Assembly: GCA_026391835.1 (NCBI GenBank) | Contig: JAPLDF010000049.1 | Span: 1 to 52,600 of the forward strand | From: Bacteroidota bacterium | GTDB lineage: Bacteria > Bacteroidota > Bacteroidia > Bacteroidales > FEN-979 | Direction: 5' to 3' | DNA: 52,600 nt | In this document: positions 9,245-15,347 of the stretch, one piece after another | Layout of the letters: each line of letters starts with the position of its first letter | How positions within the stretch are numbered: the stretch's first letter is position 1 | Translations under genes and position numbers: made by a program | The notes under the pieces: generated by a model | The model's database searches: none | What the model was told of the DNA's origin: nothing | Seen by the model: only the letters and a program-made list of their open reading frames with translations

Positions 9245-10348
9245 ATGCGCGAACTCTATCAGAAAAACAAACTTTTTTTCCTGCTGCTTATTGCCGGGGT
9301 TGTGGGATTTCTGGTCTGGTATTTTGCAAACATTGTCATTTTCATCATCGTGGCAAGCGTATTGTCAATAATCGGGTCACCGCTGGTTGAGCAATTCGAT
9401 AAAATAAAAATCGGCCGGTTTGCATTTCCGCATTCGCTGAGCGTTACGCTGACACTTTTACTGATCCTGGGATTGTTCTTTGGCATGTTCAGTTTGTTCA
9501 TTCCACTGGTGATCAATGAGGCCAACATGATCAGCAGCATTGACGGGAAGCAGTTCATGTCGTATTACCAGGATGACATCACCGGTTTTCAGCATACGCT
9601 GATCCATTACGGCATCATGCCAAAAGGCGTCACCATTGAATCGGCAGCAAAACAGGCCATATTAAAGATCATCGATTTCGGCATGTTTTCCAATGTGCTG
9701 TCGTCGATCATTTCGTTCACGGGTACATTCTTTTTCAACCTGTTTTCCATCATTTTTCTCTCTTTCTTTTTCCTGAAGGACAACAAGATGCTGCCCAGGT
9801 TCATCCTGCTCATTACCCCCGAGAGATATGAAGAACAGGCCAGGACCGTGATGCTAAAAAGTAAAACCCTGTTGTCGCGCTATTTTATCGGACTGCTCAT
9901 CCAGATCATCGCAAACATCATCACTTACTCCCTGGCCTTGTACCTGGTAGGTGTGAAAAGCCCGCTGGTGATAGGCTTCTTTACCGGCATCATCATCATC
10001 GTACCCTATCTTGGCGGGATCATATCCATGATCATGGGCGTAATCCTGGGTGTGACAGGCGTTATCAGCACCGGCGATTATGCGATGATCATGCCCATGG
10101 CCCTCCGGATCATGGGCGCCATGTTTGTGGTCCAGACAATTGACAACAATGTTTTCGCCCCGCTGATCCAGGGAAAGAGCGTGAAAGCCCATCCCGTGGA
10201 GATTTTCCTCGTGGTGATCGCTGCGGCCAGCCTTGGTGGCATTGCCGGGATGGTCGTGGCTGTTCCCGCCTATGGTTTCGTTAAAATAATCGCCCTTGAA
10301 TTTCTGAGTAATTTCAGAATTGTTCGTCATATGTCGGAAAAGAGTTAA
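9245..10348 (+). CDS. AI-2E family transporter
   Basis: A 367-residue inner-membrane protein of the AI-2E/YdiK/PerM transporter family. About seven or eight hydrophobic helices are visible, the first pair at residues 10-50, others at 60-90, 160-190, 220-290 and 300-355. The C-terminal signature has LG..GM..A.P (SLGGIAGMVVAVPAYG) and the DN..F.PLIQGKSV segment typical of the family. Substrate is uncertain: some members export quorum signal AI-2, others act as Na+(Li+)/H+ antiporters. The ATG at 9245 is chosen because the GTG at 9179 lies upstream of the predicted transcription start. Three small membrane or helical protein genes follow. Confidence 0.85.
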   Translation: MRELYQKNKLFFLLLIAGVVGFLVWYFANIVIFIIVASVLSIIGSPLVEQFDKIKIGRFAFPHSLSVTLTLLLILGLFFGMFSLFIPLVINEANMISSIDGKQFMSYYQDDITGFQHTLIHYGIMPKGVTIESAAKQAILKIIDFGMFSNVLSSIISFTGTFFFNLFSIIFLSFFFLKDNKMLPRFILLITPERYEEQARTVMLKSKTLLSRYFIGLLIQIIANIITYSLALYLVGVKSPLVIGFFTGIIIIVPYLGGIISMIMGVILGVTGVISTGDYAMIMPMALRIMGAMFVVQTIDNNVFAPLIQGKSVKAHPVEIFLVVIAAASLGGIAGMVVAVPAYGFVKIIALEFLSNFRIVRHMSEKS

Positions 10349-10385
10349 CTTTACAAGATTCTAAACCGGTTAAAAGATTATCAAC

Positions 10386-10643
10386 ATGGCTAATTCAGGT
10401 TCAAAAGTAATGCTGGCCGCTCTTGTGGGAGTGGCCGCCGGTATCGGGGTGGGCCTGCTCATCGCCCCTGCAAAGGGTTCAAAAACCCGCAAACGGCTCA
10501 AAAAACGCATCATGGGAATTGCCGATATGATGCAGGACGACCTCTCTGAAAAGGTCAATGCCTTCAAGTCGGCCTTTGCGGTAAACGAGAAAGAAGAACT
10601 TTCCGGAGAAGAGCCCCGGATGGAAGGGAAGGAGGCCAGGTGA
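10386..10643 (+). CDS. YtxH domain-containing protein
   Basis: An 85-residue protein with one N-terminal glycine-rich transmembrane helix (LAALVGVAAGIGVGLLIAP) followed by the GSKTRKRLKKRI segment typical of YtxH-like proteins and a charged helical tail. The family is linked to envelope and stress functions in Firmicutes and Bacteroidota, but the molecular role is unknown. Its TGA overlaps the ATG of the next gene by one base, indicating translational coupling. Confidence 0.85.
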   Translation: MANSGSKVMLAALVGVAAGIGVGLLIAPAKGSKTRKRLKKRIMGIADMMQDDLSEKVNAFKSAFAVNEKEELSGEEPRMEGKEAR

Positions 10644-11008
10644 TGGAATCGGGCAGAATTTCAGACAATATCAATTTACTTACCGAGAATGTCAAGGATT
10701 ACGTGAACCTGCGGATTGATCTTGCAAAGCTGATCCTTACGGAGAAGATCGCCAAACTTGCTTCGTTTTTCCTGATCGCGGTTATTTTCTTTATCCTGGC
10801 GATGTTTCTTTTACTGTTTCTCTCCCTCTCGTTTGTATACTGGTTCGGGAATGATGTCGGTCCGGCATGGCTGGGGGCGCTGATCATTACAGCCGTATAT
10901 GTCCTGGGCGGCCTGCTGATCTATGTCAAACGGCATCAGTTCTTTATCAATCCCCTGGTTACACATTTGACTAAAATCCTGATGGAGGACAAAGATGAAA
11001 ACGACTAA
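10643..11008 (+). CDS. Phage holin family / DUF1469-like membrane protein
   Basis: A 121-residue protein. An N-terminal helical segment (NINLLTENVKDYVNLRIDLAKLILTEKIAKL) is followed by two transmembrane helices (about residues 36-65 and 72-95) separated by a short loop. This matches the Phage_holin_3_6/DUF1469 family, usually chromosomal and paired with YtxH genes rather than phage lysis cassettes. The ATG at 10643 overlaps the preceding stop. The next gene begins 14 bp before this one ends. Role probably in envelope homeostasis; inferred from neighbours. Confidence 0.8.
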   Translation: MESGRISDNINLLTENVKDYVNLRIDLAKLILTEKIAKLASFFLIAVIFFILAMFLLLFLSLSFVYWFGNDVGPAWLGALIITAVYVLGGLLIYVKRHQFFINPLVTHLTKILMEDKDEND

Positions 11009-11291
11009 GCGATACATGGTCAAGCCTGAGAAAATCCATTCGCTGCAGGATCTCAGTCTCGAAAAGGAGCGTTTGCGGCTTGAAATCATGAAAACGGAGC
11101 AGAACATCCATGCCGGCTACCGCGACATCCTCCACGCCCTTACTTTTAAAAATCTTGCCACCTCGATGATCCAGGATATTTCAGCCACATCATCCGTGCT
11201 GACAAAGGCAATTTCCATCGGCAAATCCTTCATGACCAGGAGAAAGAAAAAGAAACAGGATAAATTGAAAGAAATTTCCGACGATCTTTAG
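10995..11291 (+). CDS. Small helical hypothetical protein
   Basis: A 98-residue protein with no signal peptide. It is mostly charged and helical: a segment around residues 17-40 (SLEKERLRLEIMKTEQNI) could form a short coiled coil, and the C-terminus is very basic (TRRKKKKQDK). I do not recognise a named family. It overlaps the holin-like gene by 14 bp and is followed 2 bp later by the radical SAM gene, so it belongs to the YtxH/holin operon. Similar small proteins often accompany YtxH/DUF1469 pairs in Bacteroidota, as far as I recall. Confidence 0.7.
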   Translation: MKTTKRYMVKPEKIHSLQDLSLEKERLRLEIMKTEQNIHAGYRDILHALTFKNLATSMIQDISATSSVLTKAISIGKSFMTRRKKKKQDKLKEISDDL

Positions 11292-11293
11292 TC

Positions 11294-12289
11294 ATGATCC
11301 TGCTGTTGAAGCGAGGCATAAACCTTATCAAAATTGTCAAGAGTTACCTTATTTCGCGCATCACGAAAAGGGTAATTCATTGGGGAAACCCGCTGGCGGT
11401 GAGCATTGAGCCCAACAACAGCTGCAACCTGCAATGTCCCGAATGCCCGGCAGGGATGAAAGAACTCACCCGCCCCCGGGGCTTCATGGAACCGGCCCTG
11501 TTCCGATCAATCATCAACCAGCTGTTGCCCCACCTCTCCTACCTTACCCTCTATTTCCAGGGGGAGCCTTTTATGAGCAAGCACTTTTTTGACTTCATCT
11601 CCTATGCCACCTCGAAAAAGATATTTGTGGCAACCTCAACCAATGGTCACTTTCTTGATGCGGCAACGGTTCAGAAAACCATTGCATCAGGGCTGAACCG
11701 GCTGATCATTTCGCTGGATGGGGCCGACCAGCAAAGTTATGAGGCCTATCGCCGGGGAGGTGATTTCAACAAGGTCATCACAGGGATCCGCCTGCTGGTG
11801 AGTGAAAAAAAACGGTTGAAAAAACAAACCCCCCAGGTTGTTCTTCAGTGCCTGGTGCTCAGCTCCAATGAACATCACCTCGACGAAATCAGGAAGATGG
11901 CGAAGGAGCTGGGTGCTGATAAGTTGGAATTCAAAACAGCGCAGTTCAACGACTTTGAACATGGAAACCCTCTGATGCCTGAAACGACAAAATACAGCAG
12001 ATATAAACCTCCCGCTCACCCGCTCACCCGTTCACCTGTTCACCAGTTTACCCCGAAAAACCGCATGCCCGACTCCTGCTTCCGCATGTGGAGTTCCTGC
12101 GTGGTAACCTGGGACGGGCTGGTGGTACCCTGTTGTTTCGACAAGGATGCAACGCATGTGATGGGAGACCTGACAAAACAGGGTTTCCGGGATATCTGGC
12201 GGGGCACACGATACAATGACTTCCGGAAGAAGATCCTGCGGAACAGGAAATCGGTGGGGATTTGCGGGAATTGTTCGCAGAATTTTTAG
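11294..12289 (+). CDS. Radical SAM protein with SPASM domain
   Basis: A 331-residue radical SAM enzyme. The 4Fe-4S-binding CxxxCxxC motif is CNLQCPEC at about residues 43-50. The TIM-barrel part shows FQGEPF (about 92) and ISLDGADQQSYEAYR (about 140). The C-terminal SPASM-like domain carries further cysteines (SC...VPCCFDKD... CGNCSQNF) for auxiliary clusters. Substrate is unknown; relatives modify peptides or act in cofactor and surface-glycan pathways. Residues 240-253 (AHPLTRSPVHQFTP), between barrel and SPASM, are encoded by five 8-bp tandem repeats, an apparent in-frame insertion. The gene follows the small helical protein gene after 2 bp. Confidence 0.88.
   Translation: MILLLKRGINLIKIVKSYLISRITKRVIHWGNPLAVSIEPNNSCNLQCPECPAGMKELTRPRGFMEPALFRSIINQLLPHLSYLTLYFQGEPFMSKHFFDFISYATSKKIFVATSTNGHFLDAATVQKTIASGLNRLIISLDGADQQSYEAYRRGGDFNKVITGIRLLVSEKKRLKKQTPQVVLQCLVLSSNEHHLDEIRKMAKELGADKLEFKTAQFNDFEHGNPLMPETTKYSRYKPPAHPLTRSPVHQFTPKNRMPDSCFRMWSSCVVTWDGLVVPCCFDKDATHVMGDLTKQGFRDIWRGTRYNDFRKKILRNRKSVGICGNCSQNF
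12012..12051. repeat. Octamer tract in radical SAM gene
   Basis: Five 8-bp units (CCGCTCAC x2, CCGTTCAC, CTGTTCAC, CAGTTTAC) inside the coding region, related to the CCAGTTTA-type units at 13213-13236. Confidence 0.8.
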
Positions 12290-12382
12290 GCAATGCAAAC
12301 AATGCAAACAATTGCGCAAAGAATTGAAAATCAATAATATTTTTTTTCGCGTCTTTGCGTCTTTGCAGTAACAATTGACTTT

Positions 12383-13207
12383 ATGAAAAATGTGTTGATT
12401 ACGATGATTTTGGGGATGCTTCTTTTAATTTCAGGGATTGCTGTTTCGCAACAGGAGGCTGACCCAGGCCAACAGTTCCCGTTCGGCGCCGACCCGGCCG
12501 CGGGGAAACGCCTGCGGACGAGGGACTTCGGCATGTACTATGAAACCTATGGCAATGGAGCTCCCTTGCTGCTGATTCACGGGAATGGCGGGTCTATTGC
12601 CTCCATGGCAAGCCAGATCCCCTATTTTTCTCAAAAATACAAGGTAATTGCCGCCGACAGCCGTTCGCAGGGAAAATCGGCTGATCCCGGCGATTCCCTG
12701 TCGTACGAGATGATGGCCGATGATTGCAATGCCCTGATGGATTCGCTGCACATTAAAAGTGCCTATGTGGTGGGCTGGAGTGATGGAGGGATCATCGGGT
12801 TGCTCCTGGCAATCAGGCACCCTGACAAAGTAAGGAAACTAGCTGTAACAGGCGCAAATATACGTCCGGATACTACCGCTGTTTCAGCGGCAGACATCTC
12901 TTCCATGAAGGACCAGGTTGCCAGGTTGCTGCAACAGAAACAGGATCCTCAGACCAGGAACGAGATTAAACTTACCCGACTGATGATCTTTGAGCCGAAT
13001 ATTTCACGGCATTCGCTGCAGCAGATCCGTTGTCCCGTCCTTGTCATCGGCGGTGACCATGACATCATCAGGCCTGAGCACACCATGGAGATCTACCGGA
13101 GCATCCCGGGAGCAAGCCTCTGGATTTTACCCGGATCGGGCCACGACACCTGCATTCGGTTCAAAGACGACTTCAACCTCCAAACCGACAGGTTCTTCCA
13201 TCTATAA
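12383..13207 (+). CDS. Secreted alpha/beta hydrolase
   Basis: A 274-residue alpha/beta-hydrolase. A signal peptide (residues 1-23, VLITMILGMLLLISGIAVSQ) predicts export to the periplasm. The oxyanion region LLLIHGNGGS is at about 61-70. The nucleophile elbow GWSDGG (Ser, about residue 133) precedes an acid Asp in GGDHDIIRPEH (about 228) and a His in GSGHDT (about 253), a complete catalytic triad. Substrate is unknown; the family includes esterases, lipases and epoxide or haloalkane hydrolases. The 93 bp upstream hold short tandem repeats (AATGCAAAC x2, GCGTCTTT x2). Promoter not clear. Confidence 0.85.
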   Translation: MKNVLITMILGMLLLISGIAVSQQEADPGQQFPFGADPAAGKRLRTRDFGMYYETYGNGAPLLLIHGNGGSIASMASQIPYFSQKYKVIAADSRSQGKSADPGDSLSYEMMADDCNALMDSLHIKSAYVVGWSDGGIIGLLLAIRHPDKVRKLAVTGANIRPDTTAVSAADISSMKDQVARLLQQKQDPQTRNEIKLTRLMIFEPNISRHSLQQIRCPVLVIGGDHDIIRPEHTMEIYRSIPGASLWILPGSGHDTCIRFKDDFNLQTDRFFHL

Positions 13208-13212
13208 ATGAA

Positions 13213-13242
13213 CCAGTTTACCCGTTTACCAGTTCACCATCA
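13213..13242. repeat. Short octamer tract upstream of cutC
   Basis: Units CCAGTTTA, CCCGTTTA, CCAGTTCA and a partial fourth, lying in the 47-bp gap between the hydrolase gene and cutC. Same 8-bp family as 12012-12051. Confidence 0.65.
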
Positions 13243-13254
13243 AAACCCCACCCC

Positions 13255-13989
13255 ATGATCATCGAAGCCTGTGTAAATTCTGCTGTTTCCGCCATCGAAG
13301 CCCAGAAGGGAGGCGCCGGTCGTGTGGAACTTTGTGAAAACCTGCATGACGGGGGAACCACTCCCAGCGCCGGAACCATCCGTTATGCAAGAAAAAAACT
13401 CCATATCGGTCTGTTTGTGATGATCAGGCCGCGCGGGGGTGATTTCCTATACGGGGATGATGAATTTGAGATCATGAAAGAGGATGTCGCGACAGCAAAG
13501 GAGCTTGGCGCCGACGGGGTGGTATTCGGCATCCTCCTGCCTGATGGAACGATCGATGCCGGCCGGATGAAAATATTGATCGACCTTGCCCGGCCAATGG
13601 GTGTTACCTGCCATCGCGCCTTCGACATGACCGCCGATCCTGTCAAGGCATTGGAAGACCTGGTTGGGCTTGGCATCGACCGGGTGCTCACTTCAGGCCA
13701 GCAGCCTACCGCGCCCCAGGGCGCGCAACTGATCAGGGATTTAATCGTTCAAGCGGCGGGGCGCATCATTATCATGCCTGGCAGTGGCGTCAAAGAGCAT
13801 AATGTTGCAGCCCTGGTGGCTGCCACTGGCGCAAAAGAGGTTCACGTCCATCTTGAAAAGCAGGAACAGAGCAGGATGTCATTCAGGCAACCCGGTGTTT
13901 TTATGGGAAAACCGGCACAACCGGAGTTTGAACACACGGTGACCGATTGGGAAAGGATTGAGAAATTACGAATGACGATTGACGAATGA
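13255..13989 (+). CDS. cutC: CutC family protein (copper homeostasis)
   Basis: A 244-residue CutC-type TIM-barrel protein. Signatures include E.CV.S...A...GGAGRVELC.NL..GG.TPS.G in the first 45 residues, MIRPRGGDFLY (about 57-67) and CHRAFDM (about 118-124), with metal-ligand-like His and Cys. CutC was named for copper tolerance in E. coli, but its true activity is still uncertain. It ends with residues KLRMTIDE, encoded by a 7-bp repeat tract (13963-13989) that also provides the TGA stop, so the native C-terminus may have been replaced. It converges on the DUF2442 gene with a 9-bp gap. Confidence 0.9.
   Translation: MIIEACVNSAVSAIEAQKGGAGRVELCENLHDGGTTPSAGTIRYARKKLHIGLFVMIRPRGGDFLYGDDEFEIMKEDVATAKELGADGVVFGILLPDGTIDAGRMKILIDLARPMGVTCHRAFDMTADPVKALEDLVGLGIDRVLTSGQQPTAPQGAQLIRDLIVQAAGRIIIMPGSGVKEHNVAALVAATGAKEVHVHLEKQEQSRMSFRQPGVFMGKPAQPEFEHTVTDWERIEKLRMTIDE
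13963..13989. repeat. Heptamer tract at cutC 3' end
   Basis: Three to four 7-bp units (AATTACG, AATGACG, ATTGACG, AATGA) overlapping the final codons and stop of cutC, the same family as the tract at 259-293. Confidence 0.7.
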
Positions 13990-13998
13990 CTATTGTAT

Positions 13999-14322
13999 TT
14001 ATGCCAATGTGCTTTTTGTAATTCTTTTCCTGCCTGTAAGCGTCATTTCATACAATACATCAGGATCTATGTCAATTGGAGCCGGCCTTACTGTGCCATC
14101 AGTATCTTTCATGGAAATCCCATTTTCCCAATAGAGTGTTGTCCCATCACATTTAACTTCGCTAAATCGCTTGACATTAATCAGTTGGGTATAAGAATCA
14201 TTTTGATTCTTCGCCCTCAGCCTGAGAAATGGTTCTAAATCAATGGTTCGGATAATGTCATCATTCCAAAGACAAGTGACCTTGAATGGTTCTACTTCCA
14301 ATATTTTTATAATCCATCTCAT
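13999..14322 (-). CDS. DUF2442 domain-containing protein
   Basis: A 107-residue protein with the DUF2442 pattern: an N-terminal V..V....Y.L...F..G...-type beta region (ILEVEPFKVTCLWNDDIIRTIDLEPFL) and a later F..V..D...L.W..G. segment (FSEVKCDGTTLYWENGI). No enzymatic motif is seen. Its ATG abuts the TAG stop of the upstream DUF4160 gene with no gap, so the two are translationally coupled. DUF4160/DUF2442 pairs are common in bacterial genomes and have been proposed as toxin-antitoxin-like modules, without firm evidence known to me. Confidence 0.8.
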   Translation of the reverse strand: MRWIIKILEVEPFKVTCLWNDDIIRTIDLEPFLRLRAKNQNDSYTQLINVKRFSEVKCDGTTLYWENGISMKDTDGTVRPAPIDIDPDVLYEMTLTGRKRITKSTLA

Positions 14323-14586
14323 CTATTCCAGCGGTTTGACTTTCGAAAAAAATTGAACATCTGATCTTAGCGAATTAAAGTTTTGGACCAATTCCTCCTT
14401 ATGAATATCACACCAAACCTGAACATATTTCAACTGTTTTGCAGGAAGACTCCCCTGTAGAATTTCACCTGATTCTATCTCTATTATTGCCCTGAATTCA
14501 TTGTAAATAACATGAAAATGAGGAGGATAGTGATCATTACCAAACATTTGAATAACAATCCCAAAAAACCTGCAAATTTCCGGCAT
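14323..14586 (-). CDS. DUF4160 domain-containing protein
   Basis: An 87-residue protein matching DUF4160: MPEI.RF.GI.I.MF.NDH.PPHFHV.Y at the start, with the conserved His-rich DHYPPHFHV stretch, then a short acidic helix and W....EL..N. The His cluster could bind metal, but no function is established. It is the first gene of a two-gene unit with DUF2442 and has a well-formed promoter. The AT-rich composition relative to neighbours hints at horizontal transfer. Confidence 0.82.
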   Translation of the reverse strand: MPEICRFFGIVIQMFGNDHYPPHFHVIYNEFRAIIEIESGEILQGSLPAKQLKYVQVWCDIHKEELVQNFNSLRSDVQFFSKVKPLE

Positions 14587-14602
14587 CAGGGTGTTTTTTT
14601 TA

Positions 14603-14634
14603 CAAAGTTAATATAAAACCATCCGGAAAATCAA
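14603..14634 (-). promoter_or_regulatory. Promoter of DUF4160-DUF2442 pair
   Basis: On the minus strand TTG (complement of 14632-14634), a 21-bp spacer and TAACTTTG (complement of 14603-14610), an exact -7 box, 16 bp before the ATG at 14586. The -33 element overlaps the stop codon of the upstream sirtuin gene. Confidence 0.55.
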
Positions 14635-15347
14635 CCCTTAGCAAGCAGATTAATAAATTTATAGACTCCGGATGTCGCCTTTTCCCTGATTATTGTCAGA
14701 TTCTTAAGGTAATAATGAGGTTCCGCCTCCGGATCAATTAAATATTTGGGCACCCCGGATGGCACATATTGCAGGAGTCCTGCAGCGGGATAGACTTTGA
14801 GGGAAGTTCCGATCACAAGGAAGATATCGGCCTCCCTTACCATCGATGTTGCCATCATGATGTTGGGAACCTGTTCGCCAAACCACACAATGTGCGGACG
14901 CAGTTGGGATCCTTTGCTGCAGCAGTCGCCCAGCTTCAGTTCCCAGCCATCGAGGGTATAAACCTGGCCGGGATCTGCCGTCGACCTCACCTTTTTCAGC
15001 TCCCCATGCAGGTGCAGGACCTTTGTGGAACCAGCCCGTTGGTGCAGGTCATCCACATTCTGGGTTATTATCTGAACGTCGTACTTTTTTTCAAGGTCAG
15101 CCAGTGCAATGTGGGCTTCATTCGGTTCTACCTCATAAAGTTGTTTGCGCCGCATGTTGTAAAAATCCAGCACCAGCTGGGGGGCGCGTTCCCAGGCATC
15201 CGGGGATGCTACTTCCTCGATCCGGTAATTGTTCCAGAGGCCGTCTGCATCCCTGAATGTCCTGATCCCGCTTTCCTGGCTGATGCCGGCGCCGGTTAAA
15301 ACTACAAGTTTTTTCAACCGGTCAGAAAGTCCGGATTGCCCGGACAT
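14631..15347 (-). CDS. cobB: Sir2-family NAD-dependent deacylase
   Basis: A sirtuin of about 238 residues that removes acyl groups from lysines using NAD+. Motifs: GAGISQESGIRTFRD (NAD binding), TQNVDDLHQRAGS and the catalytic His in LHGEL, VWFGEQVP, then GTSLKVYPAAGL. The zinc-binding cysteines usual between HG and the WFGE motif are reduced to a single visible Cys pair (DCCSK), so zinc binding may be absent or altered. Start is ambiguous: ATG at 15347 overlaps the upstream gene by 26 bp, while TTG at 15317 gives a family-typical MKKLVVLTGAGIS and no overlap; a further ATG at 15413 seems too far upstream. Probably co-transcribed with the Ig-repeat gene. Confidence 0.85.
   Translation of the reverse strand: MSGQSGLSDRLKKLVVLTGAGISQESGIRTFRDADGLWNNYRIEEVASPDAWERAPQLVLDFYNMRRKQLYEVEPNEAHIALADLEKKYDVQIITQNVDDLHQRAGSTKVLHLHGELKKVRSTADPGQVYTLDGWELKLGDCCSKGSQLRPHIVWFGEQVPNIMMATSMVREADIFLVIGTSLKVYPAAGLLQYVPSGVPKYLIDPEAEPHYYLKNLTIIREKATSGVYKFINLLAKG

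Noticed and set aside
10643-11008. Holin-like gene as evidence of a prophage
   Set aside because: This family is mostly chromosomal in Bacteroidota and no other phage gene is nearby.
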